Shown in pieces: positions 7,639-13,070 of a stretch of DNA of 13,070 nt. Made by a program: the position numbers and the translations under genes. Position 1 is the stretch's first letter, and each line of letters starts with the position of its first letter. The DNA lies in NCBI GenBank assembly GCA_947306025.1, contig CAMZFJ010000021.1, forward strand, positions 1 through 13,070. Reading direction: 5' to 3'. The notes under the pieces were generated by a model, which was not told the DNA's origin, did not search any database, and was given only the letters and a program-made list of their open reading frames with translations. This DNA is from an uncultured Fibrobacter sp. Its GTDB lineage: Bacteria > Fibrobacterota > Fibrobacteria > Fibrobacterales > Fibrobacteraceae.

Positions 7639-8271
7639 ATGCAAACAGCTCGAAGATTTTTCAGCCTCGAAGGCATTGACGGTTCCGGCAAGTCGACGCA
7701 AATAGACTTGCTGGTTTCTGCTCTCGAATCCGAAGGTTACAAGGTTGTGCGCTTGCGCGAACCTGGTGGCGCGAAAATTTCTGAGCGTATTCGTGAACTG
7801 CTCTTGGACCCTGCGTTCAAGGGTATCATGGCTGACGATACCGAACTCTTGTTGTACAATGCTGCACGCGCCCAGGTGATTCACGAAATCATCCAGCCCG
7901 CTCTCGATGCAGGGAACATTGTTATCGCCGATCGTTTTGCGTGGAGCACGTTTGCTTATCAGGGTTACGCTCGCGGGCTCGGTGCAGACAAAGTACAGCG
8001 TCTGACGGAACTCACGTGCGGCGGTTGCTTTCCGGAACTTACTATTGTGCTCGACTTGACCGTTGAGGCAAGCCGCAAGCGCATGGCACATCGCGGTGGC
8101 GCCCCAGACCGTCTCGAAAGCGAAAAAGCTGAATTCTTTGAACGCGTCCGTGAAGGCTACCTCGCCGCCGGCCGCGACTACAGCGATGTCGTTAGCGTCG
8201 TCGATGCCAACCGCACTCCCGACGAAGTCCATCGCGATGTTCTTTCACTCATTCAGGAAAAACTGAAATGA
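7639..8271 (+). CDS. tmk: Thymidylate kinase (dTMP kinase)
   Basis: The enzyme phosphorylates dTMP to dTDP with ATP, an essential cytosolic step toward dTTP. The 210-residue product shows the P-loop EGIDGSGKST (11-20), the dTMP-binding LREPGG (39-44), the arginine segment YNAARAQ, the DR(F/Y) motif ADRFAWSTFAYQG (D98, R99) and a LID-like segment MAHRGGAPDRLE. Length matches the usual 205-215 residues. The start at 7639 (MQTARRFFSLEG) is preferred over an in-frame ATG at 7594, because the upstream one lies inside the palindromic repeat, has an AGG directly abutting it, and would add 15 residues the family lacks. The chosen start has no clear Shine-Dalgarno, which lowers certainty of the exact start only. 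The stop codon overlaps the start of the next gene (ATGA), so the two are translationally coupled. Confidence 0.96.
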   Translation: MQTARRFFSLEGIDGSGKSTQIDLLVSALESEGYKVVRLREPGGAKISERIRELLLDPAFKGIMADDTELLLYNAARAQVIHEIIQPALDAGNIVIADRFAWSTFAYQGYARGLGADKVQRLTELTCGGCFPELTIVLDLTVEASRKRMAHRGGAPDRLESEKAEFFERVREGYLAAGRDYSDVVSVVDANRTPDEVHRDVLSLIQEKLK

Positions 8272-9368
8272 TATTCTTATTTATACTCATTTTTGGCGTA
8301 CTTTTCCTGTTTATGAATGTCAGGAATGTGGCGCCTGGAATCAAGGGGAACATTATTGCCGGTGCGACGGTTATTATCCTTCCCGTTTGTTTCTTACTTA
8401 GAACAAGTTATTTCGCCTCGCTTTGCATGTCGTTCTTTGCGGTATGGCTTTGCGAAGCCTTGATGCTCTATATCATCTGGTGGATTGCCCGAGGCATCCG
8501 CCGTGCTATCGTCAAGAAGCCGATTGACCCGCGTCTTGTCGTTTCGGTTTCGAGACTTTTGCTTTTTGTTTCTGTGCTCATCACGATTATTTTCCGTATT
8601 GCAGGTTCCAGCGCAAACGAGAACTTCCATGTCCGCAGTTTCAAGGTGGCCATCCCGACGGAAAAGGAATTTACGGCAGTCTTCTTTAGCGACCTTCACA
8701 TCGACCCGCTTTTCAAGCGCGAAAAGATGGAACGTATCGTTCACGTGAGCGATAGCCTCCACCCAGATCTGGTGCTGTTTGGCGGAGACTTCTCGGATGT
8801 TGTGGATTCGACTCTTTCTGCTTGGGAATACGACTTTCTTGTGCAAAAACTGGCGGCAACCGCCAAGGTCGCTGCAATTGCCATCGACGGGAATCATGAA
8901 GGTTTCGTTGAACGCGAAGGCAGCGATTATAAAAGATGGATGCAGAACAACGGCTTTGTCGTGCTCGAAGATTCCACGATCTGCACCTCGTTTGCCTGCA
9001 TTACCGGTCGCATAGACCATAGTGTAGCTAAAATGCGCGATGTCGAACGCAAACCGCTTTTTGATCTCCGCCCGGCAATGGCAGAATCAAAACTTCCCTG
9101 GTTGCTCTTGGATCACCAGCCGCGTGGCATCGAAGAAGACCACCCGGGTCGTCGCCCTGACTTTGCGATGTCCGGGCACACGCATAACGGCCAGTTCTTC
9201 CCAGGAACTGTCATTATTAACTGGGTTTGGCGCCTTGCATATGGTCTTGGAGAATTGGATCAGGTCAAATGGCTAGTCTCTAGCGGTATTGATTCATGGG
9301 GACCGCCTGTCCGTGTCGGTAGCGATACCGAAATTTGGTTCCTCCGTTTTGTGCCTGACAGACTTTAA
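8268..9368 (+). CDS. Membrane-anchored metallophosphoesterase
   Basis: The 366-residue protein has about four hydrophobic segments (roughly 1-17, 28-44, 48-74, 89-112), then a calcineurin-like phosphoesterase domain from about residue 134. All metal-binding blocks are present: SDLHID (D142, H144), GGDFSD (D174, D177), DGNHEG (N209, H210), DHQPRG (H283) and SGHTHNGQ (H304, H306). This order is that of YkuE-like and related enzymes acting on phosphodiester or pyrophosphate bonds at the membrane. Some relatives hydrolyse UDP-diacylglucosamine in lipid A synthesis (LpxG) or other lipid-linked substrates, but nothing here fixes the substrate. GHTHNGQ has Asn where many relatives have Gly. The ATG overlaps the tmk stop codon by 4 nt, implying co-translation with tmk, though no functional link is obvious. 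Confidence 0.92.
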   Translation: MIFLFILIFGVLFLFMNVRNVAPGIKGNIIAGATVIILPVCFLLRTSYFASLCMSFFAVWLCEALMLYIIWWIARGIRRAIVKKPIDPRLVVSVSRLLLFVSVLITIIFRIAGSSANENFHVRSFKVAIPTEKEFTAVFFSDLHIDPLFKREKMERIVHVSDSLHPDLVLFGGDFSDVVDSTLSAWEYDFLVQKLAATAKVAAIAIDGNHEGFVEREGSDYKRWMQNNGFVVLEDSTICTSFACITGRIDHSVAKMRDVERKPLFDLRPAMAESKLPWLLLDHQPRGIEEDHPGRRPDFAMSGHTHNGQFFPGTVIINWVWRLAYGLGELDQVKWLVSSGIDSWGPPVRVGSDTEIWFLRFVPDRL

Positions 9369-9411
9369 TGTCATTCAGTGTCAAAATACATTAACTATAT
9401 TTGAAAGAACT

Positions 9412-9732
9412 ATGACTCTTTGTTTAGAATCGGATCAGTTAGAAACCGTACAGAGAATACTTGGGCTCCATTTTGAGGGCTTTGAAGTCTGGGCGTACGG
9501 TACGCGTGTGACGGGTGTGGATTTGACCCCGGATACGGATTTGGAGTTGGCAGTCATTTCGGACTCCCCCATTGCCCTCGATGATATGACTTCGGTGGAA
9601 AAGGCGTTTGTCGAAAGCGGACTCCCGTTCCGTGTTGATGTTATCGACTGGTCCAAGCTCCCCGAATCTCTTCAAAAGCAAATCAAGAAAGAACATTTTG
9701 TAATACAGGAGGCCGCCGATAGCTTCCAGTAA
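9412..9732 (+). CDS. Small MNT-type nucleotidyltransferase domain protein
   Basis: The 106-residue protein is a minimal nucleotidyltransferase fold (MNT/KNTase-like). Its active-site pattern is YGTRVTGVDLTPDTDLELAV (29-48): G30-T31 replaces the usual GS, D41 and D43 are the expected metal ligands, and D76 in PFRVDVIDW is the third acidic residue. Relatives include MntA antitoxins, which AMPylate HEPN-domain toxins, but no HEPN gene is adjacent, so this is an orphan. The start at 9412 is preferred over an ATG at 9289 that lies deep inside the preceding gene; GAAAG upstream is a weak ribosome binding site. It lies 43 nt after the metallophosphoesterase and 16 nt before the next gene, so it is probably in the same transcript. 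Target and activity are unknown. Confidence 0.82.
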   Translation: MTLCLESDQLETVQRILGLHFEGFEVWAYGTRVTGVDLTPDTDLELAVISDSPIALDDMTSVEKAFVESGLPFRVDVIDWSKLPESLQKQIKKEHFVIQEAADSFQ

Positions 9733-9748
9733 GACGGCGAGGTTTAAT

Positions 9749-11590
9749 ATGAATCGCTTGTTTCCTCTATTTCTAGCTGCAATGCTTTCGACCTCGGTTT
9801 TTGCACAGGACGAAGTCGAAAAGGTAAAGTCGGTGGTCAAGAGTGGCCGCTGCTCGGATGCAATTGCTCCTCTTCAAAAAATTTATAGCTCTTCGTTCCG
9901 CAAGCTCGATGGCGAAAAGGCTTCTGTCATGCTCGCCGAATGCTACTTGCGCACTGGCAAGAAGGACGAAGCTCACGATGTGGCATCCCGTTTCTTGGAA
10001 TACCATGTGAAGTCCGCCTACCGCGAACGTATGGAACTTGCCCGTGCCGTTATCGATGTGGAAAAGGGTTCCGTGTTCGATGGCGTCGAAGCGATGCTCC
10101 GTGTGCTTTCTTATTCGACCAACCCGGCTGCAAGGTCCCGTGCGAAGGATGTCGCCATCCAGACGTTGGCCGCTTCGCTCCTTACTGCAGACCAGCTCCA
10201 GTCCTTGCTCGAAAAGTATCCTGTCGATCGCGAAGTGATGGGCTGGATGCAACTCCAGATTGGCCGTGAATGCCAGAACGCCAAGCGTTACCGCGCTGCA
10301 AGGTATTGGTACAAGAAGGTTCTCAAGACGAGCTCCTCCGAGAATTTGCAGAAGACCGCCAAGAAGGGAATCAGCGCTCTTGAAGGTCTCGGTGCAGGTC
10401 TCCCGACTGTCCTCGTTCTAGCTCCGCTTTCGGGCGATTATGCCGAATTCGGTGCCGCCGCTGTTCAAGGGTCTCTCCTCGCCTACGAACAGGCCGGACT
10501 CAAGGACAAGGTGAATATCATTTTCCAGGATACGCATGCCGATGCTGCCATCGCTCTCATGCGCACACAGCGCGCCGTCAATCAGGATAGCATCATCGCT
10601 ATTGTCGGCCCGATCATGAGTGCTCCGGCAACGTCCGTGGCTGCATGGCTTGGTGCGAACTACCAGCATGTGCCGATGCTTACCCCGACTGCAACGGATG
10701 CTGGCATTGCAAAACTTGGCCCGAACATTTTCCAGGTGAACATCACCATGGACAACCTCGCCCAGACCATTGCTGACTTTGCCATCAAGTGCCTCGACAT
10801 CCGCGAGTTTGGTGTGATGAGCCCGCTTGGCGAATTCGGTACCGCAATGTCCGAAAGCTTTACCAAGGCTGTTGAACGCCGTGGCGGTGCTGTTGTCGGT
10901 TTCCGCAATTACGAAGAAGGCCGTCCGGACTACAAGACGGAATTCAATCTTCTCCGCGATGTCCGCTTTAGTCAGGTGAACCGCCGCCGCAATATTGCGA
11001 AGGGCTTGAGCGACCTCAATACCGTGAATCCGAGAGATCGCAAGCTTTACCTTGCCGATTCAACTAGCGATTTCCCAGGCCTCTTTATCCCGGCAACAAA
11101 CCCGGCCGATGCTGGCGCCATGGTGAGCCAGGCCGCATTCAACAAGGTTTCCGGTACATATCTTGGAACGTCCGGCTGGTATGGTCGTGAACTCTTGATC
11201 CAGGGTAAGCGCCTTGTGGAAGGTTCTTATTTCAGTGTGCCGGGCCTCGATATGAACAAGGGTAATATCGCTTACACGAACTTCGTGAAGGACTTCACTG
11301 CCCGCTGGGGTGTTGAACCGGGTGAAGACAAAGTAAGTGGCCTTAGCTACGATGCCGCAAATATCATCTTTAGCGCATTGGCTGCCGTTTCGGGCCAGGA
11401 TGATGACATGACGCATTACATCAATGCGACAAAGGACTTCAAGGGTATTTACGGTGATATCAAGTTCCGTCGCGGTGCAAATTCCAACACGAAAATTGTG
11501 ACCGTGAACAAGGGCAAGTTCGAAGTCGTCACGGCCTGCGAAAAACAGGACACTGCCGAAAAGAACGTCAAGTCCAAGAAAAAGAAGTAA
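9749..11590 (+). CDS. Exported LpoA/YraM-like protein: helical domain plus periplasmic-binding fold
   Basis: The 613-residue product has a signal peptide, MNRLFPLFLAAMLSTSVFAQ, likely cut after FA (residue 19), with no lipobox cysteine. Residues about 22-210 are helical and TPR-like (DAIAPLQKIYSSSFRKLDGE, ASVMLAECYLRTGKKDEAHD, YRAARYWYKKVLKTSS). From about 218 a type-1 periplasmic-binding (Leu/Ile/Val-binding, Peripla_BP_6) domain begins: PTVLVLAPLSGDYAEFGAAA, later IIAIVGPIMSAPATSVAAWL, PMLTPTATDAG and GLSYDAANIIFSALAA. The C-terminus is lysine-rich (KNVKSKKKK). This layout matches LpoA (YraM/LppC), the outer-membrane lipoprotein activator of PBP1A in enterics, but the absence of a lipid anchor is a real difference. 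A branched-chain amino-acid or other ligand-binding role is the alternative; no ABC permease or ATPase gene is nearby, which disfavours simple transport. GAGG before the ATG is a reasonable ribosome binding site. A terminator follows at about 11740. Confidence 0.87.
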   Translation: MNRLFPLFLAAMLSTSVFAQDEVEKVKSVVKSGRCSDAIAPLQKIYSSSFRKLDGEKASVMLAECYLRTGKKDEAHDVASRFLEYHVKSAYRERMELARAVIDVEKGSVFDGVEAMLRVLSYSTNPAARSRAKDVAIQTLAASLLTADQLQSLLEKYPVDREVMGWMQLQIGRECQNAKRYRAARYWYKKVLKTSSSENLQKTAKKGISALEGLGAGLPTVLVLAPLSGDYAEFGAAAVQGSLLAYEQAGLKDKVNIIFQDTHADAAIALMRTQRAVNQDSIIAIVGPIMSAPATSVAAWLGANYQHVPMLTPTATDAGIAKLGPNIFQVNITMDNLAQTIADFAIKCLDIREFGVMSPLGEFGTAMSESFTKAVERRGGAVVGFRNYEEGRPDYKTEFNLLRDVRFSQVNRRRNIAKGLSDLNTVNPRDRKLYLADSTSDFPGLFIPATNPADAGAMVSQAAFNKVSGTYLGTSGWYGRELLIQGKRLVEGSYFSVPGLDMNKGNIAYTNFVKDFTARWGVEPGEDKVSGLSYDAANIIFSALAAVSGQDDDMTHYINATKDFKGIYGDIKFRRGANSNTKIVTVNKGKFEVVTACEKQDTAEKNVKSKKKK

Positions 11591-11675
11591 CGCCTCGCGC
11601 CGCAGTCACTCCGCTAGGAGACTCCCTACAAGGCGAGCATCGCGGCTATGGTCATTCTCGACCCATCCCTGGCTT

Positions 11676-11704
11676 GTCATCCTCGACCGAAGGGAGGGGA
11701 TCCA
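11676..11704 (+). repeat. Variant dispersed repeat remnant downstream of the LpoA-like gene
   Basis: GTCATCCTCGACCGAAGG continues GAGGGGATCCA. It shares GTCATCCT and GGATCCA with the 7507 palindrome but has CGACCGAAGGGAGG in the centre, a different subtype. A degenerate partial copy, GTCATTCTCGACC, sits just upstream at 11651-11663. The rest of the 198-nt gap (11591-11788) holds a small stem around GCTA (CTCC 11609-11612 with GGAG 11617-11620) and no gene that I can support. Confidence 0.6.
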
Positions 11705-11733
11705 TTATTTCCCGTTTTGCAATCGTGCATTTA

Positions 11734-11767
11734 AAAAGAACCCTGTGGCAAAACCACAGGGTCTTTT
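11734..11767. terminator. Bidirectional intrinsic terminator
   Basis: ACCCTGTGG (11740-11748), loop CAAAA, CCACAGGGT (11754-11762) form a perfect 9-bp stem. It is flanked by AAAAA on the left (11733-11737) and TTTT on the right (11764-11767), so each strand gives a stem followed by a U-run. It sits between the convergent LpoA-like gene (ends 11590) and the small minus-strand gene (ends 11789) and suits both. Confidence 0.9.
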
Positions 11768-11788
11768 ACTAGGAGGAGAATTATAATT

Positions 11789-11998
11789 TTAGCAGTACGC
11801 GGCAATGCATGCTGCCACAAAATCCGCCGATTCACCTTGCTGGTAGTAGGCATATAGGTTCGAGTCGTCCATGATGTCTTCGAGATTTACGCCGCTCGTA
11901 GAAGTCAGTTCATCTTTAATCCGTTCCTTGAAGGTCTGGAATCCCGTATGGAACAGATAGTAAAGAGCCGTGGTTTGCGTTTTCTGGAGCATCTTCAT
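11789..11998 (-). CDS. Small 69-residue protein with Cys-terminal tail, unrecognised
   Basis: The product begins MKMLQKTQTTALYYLFHTGF, continues with a charged helical middle (QTFKERIKDELTSTSGVNLE), an acidic/tyrosine stretch (DDSNLYAYYQQGESADF) and ends VAACIAAYC. It has two cysteines, C64 and C69, the latter being the final residue. I recognise no family. There is no signal peptide or membrane segment. The gene is convincing because a perfect GGAGG (complement of 12004-12008) lies 5 nt before the ATG, stronger than most sites in this window, and a bidirectional terminator follows. It is monocistronic here, read away from the exported TPR protein. The composition could suit a peptide precursor with a modified C-terminal core, a small regulator or a metal-binding peptide; no modifying enzyme or transporter gene is visible in the window to support the first idea. 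Confidence 0.72.
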   Translation of the reverse strand: MKMLQKTQTTALYYLFHTGFQTFKERIKDELTSTSGVNLEDIMDDSNLYAYYQQGESADFVAACIAAYC

Positions 11999-12003
11999 GG
12001 AAA

Positions 12004-12008
12004 CCTCC
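12004..12008 (-). promoter_or_regulatory. Strong Shine-Dalgarno of the 69-residue protein gene
   Basis: The complement reads GGAGG with a 5-nt spacer (TTTCC) before ATG at 11998-11996. It is the best match to the anti-SD in the window and fixes the start. No convincing -10/-35 pair was seen upstream on this strand; the region 12009-12120 is AT-rich. Confidence 0.8.
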
Positions 12009-12145
12009 GTTTTATTGTTTTAGCCTACTCTCATTTTCATCCTTCTTGGAATTTCTCTCATTCAATTTCAACTCGTTATAACTTCCCGTGCCACAACAAC
12101 TTAGAGTTTAAAATCGTCTAATTTTGTTGATAAGATGTTTATTTC

Positions 12146-12173
12146 TTATTGGCATCTATTGTATTTATATATT
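12146..12173 (+). promoter_or_regulatory. Candidate promoter for the rightward exported TPR-like gene
   Basis: TTATTG (12146-12151), a 16-nt spacer and TATATT (12168-12173) resemble a sigma-70 promoter, within a very AT-rich stretch that ends in a T-run (12172-12178). Transcription would start near 12180, giving a leader of about 75 nt that includes the hairpin at 12198-12224. In such AT-rich DNA chance matches are common. Confidence 0.3.
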
Positions 12174-12197
12174 TTTTTACATTCGGAAACAAGCCTT

Positions 12198-12224
12198 CGC
12201 CATATTCCAAAGTGGAATGTGGTG
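12198..12224. promoter_or_regulatory. 12-bp hairpin/palindrome upstream of the exported TPR-like gene
   Basis: CGCCATATTCCA, loop AAG, TGGAATGTGGTG form a 12-bp stem with two G-U pairs; the core ATTCCA AAG TGGAAT is a perfect inverted repeat. It ends 31 nt before the ATG at 12256. No U-run follows, so it is not a terminator. It could be a leader RNA structure or a dimeric repressor site. Confidence 0.45.
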
Positions 12225-12255
12225 CGCTACATCAAAAGTTTCTAAATTGTCGCTA

Positions 12256-13070
12256 ATGATAAAAAGATTCATCGTACCGCTTTTAATGGTCGCCGGTTTT
12301 TCGTTTGCCGACGAGCATTCTTTTGCACTTTCTCCGGCGCAAAACGAACTTGCCGAAAAAATTACGCAAAAGACGATGGAACTTAACTATGTCGAAGCGT
12401 TCAACTTGGCCCGCAAGCTCCGCCTCGAAAACGATGGCGTTGGCTGCGTGTTCCAGAACATCATCCGCGTGAGCATGTACGACGACAAGGGCGATACCAC
12501 GTCGCTCAAGGTTGCCGCCAAGAACCTCGAAACCTGCAAGACCGAAGGCCTGTGGGATGCGCTCCGCAATTTCGAGATTGGCTATGTGCTCACGGAAACG
12601 GGCCACTCCGTCAAGGGCGCCATGCAGACCCGCTCGGCGGCAAACCAGTTTGAAGATGCCAAGGATTTTGAGTCGAAGGCTTTTTATTCGATCTATGCCT
12701 ATTACGTCGACAATAGCTTTGGCTGGCTCCCGTTCAAGTCGGACAATCGCGAGGCATACCTCAAGATTCTCGATTCCGGTTCTTTGCGCTCGGCCCGATT
12801 CTGGCCGCTGTTCTTGACGCCGCTCATCTGGATGCACTATGACCGCAAGGATTTCAAGACGGGGCTTTCGCTTGCCGAACGCGGACTCAAAAAAGCTCCG
12901 AACCATCCGGTGATGCTCCAAATCAAGGCCGACATGCTTTACAGGCTAAATCGCTATGACGAAGCTGCCGCCATTTACGAAAAGAGCGCCGCCGATTATC
13001 TCGAACGCACCGGAAAAACCATTCGCTATTGGTGCTCCATCTTGAATCTCATCCGCATCTATCACGATGC
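12256..13070 (+). CDS. Exported TPR-like protein (C-terminus cut by window edge)
   Basis: 271 codons are visible from ATG at 12256; the end is outside the window. It starts with a signal peptide, MIKRFIVPLLMVAGFSFADE, probably cut after SFA (residue 18), so it is exported. The body is helical, with repeat-like units in the region about 186-253, for example FKTGLSLAERGLKKAPNHPV and LYRLNRYDEAAAIYEKSAAD, typical of TPRs. The middle (residues 60-180) is less regular and contains C64 and C94. No lipobox, membrane segment or catalytic motif is seen. The start has no clear Shine-Dalgarno, as for several genes here. I cannot assign a function; similar exported TPR proteins often act as scaffolds in envelope complexes. 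Confidence 0.8.
   Translation, partial: MIKRFIVPLLMVAGFSFADEHSFALSPAQNELAEKITQKTMELNYVEAFNLARKLRLENDGVGCVFQNIIRVSMYDDKGDTTSLKVAAKNLETCKTEGLWDALRNFEIGYVLTETGHSVKGAMQTRSAANQFEDAKDFESKAFYSIYAYYVDNSFGWLPFKSDNREAYLKILDSGSLRSARFWPLFLTPLIWMHYDRKDFKTGLSLAERGLKKAPNHPVMLQIKADMLYRLNRYDEAAAIYEKSAADYLERTGKTIRYWCSILNLIRIYHD

Noticed and set aside
9289..9411. Upstream in-frame ATG for the small nucleotidyltransferase
   Set aside because: It lies within the metallophosphoesterase coding sequence; the added residues are only that gene read out of frame.
9412..11590. Toxin-antitoxin or defence island around the nucleotidyltransferase
   Set aside because: No HEPN, effector or mobility gene is adjacent; neighbours are housekeeping and envelope genes.
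12069..12100. Minus-strand TGGCACG resembling a sigma-54 -24 element upstream of the 69-residue protein gene
   Set aside because: The matching -12 GC element is missing at the required spacing (GTTAT instead of TTGCW).

Overview
The window reads as ordinary chromosomal DNA of a Gram-negative bacterium, most likely Fibrobacter or a close relative. This is inference from gene style: many short MKK-type signal peptides, exported TPR proteins, mostly weak Shine-Dalgarno sites, and dispersed palindromes built on GTCATCCTGAG...GGATCC. No rRNA, tRNA, CRISPR array, transposase or phage gene was seen.

Left half, minus strand (1-4266): four genes read leftward with gaps of 6, 16 and 33 nt, so they are probably co-transcribed. 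In order they are an exported histidine acid phosphatase-type enzyme, an exported TPR protein, an iron-containing alcohol dehydrogenase broken by one in-frame TAA, and a LemA-family membrane protein cut off by the window edge. A 198-nt divergent intergenic region (4267-4464) separates them from secA. It holds a candidate leftward promoter, a 13-bp palindrome and an 8-bp hairpin just before the secA ribosome binding site.

Centre, plus strand (4465-11590): secA (preprotein translocase ATPase), then 195 nt with a GC-rich hairpin and a long palindromic repeat, then a tight cluster. The cluster is tmk (thymidylate kinase), a membrane-anchored metallophosphoesterase overlapping tmk by ATGA, a small orphan nucleotidyltransferase, and an exported protein with an LpoA/YraM-like layout (helical N-terminal domain plus type-1 periplasmic-binding fold). 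The secA C-terminal linker contains an in-frame copy of the dispersed repeat, translated as RHPEQSEGSS.

Right end (11591-13070): a repeat remnant and a bidirectional terminator close the plus-strand cluster and a convergent 69-codon minus-strand gene. That gene has a strong Shine-Dalgarno and encodes an unrecognised peptide ending in ACIAAYC. An AT-rich divergent region with a 12-bp hairpin follows, then the start of another exported TPR-like protein that runs off the window.

The genes serve protein export (secA), dTTP synthesis (tmk) and envelope functions (LemA, TPR proteins, phosphatase, LpoA-like protein, metallophosphoesterase). I see no convincing new multi-gene system. The points most worth a second look are the repeat inside secA, the single-nonsense alcohol dehydrogenase, and the small Cys-terminal peptide.
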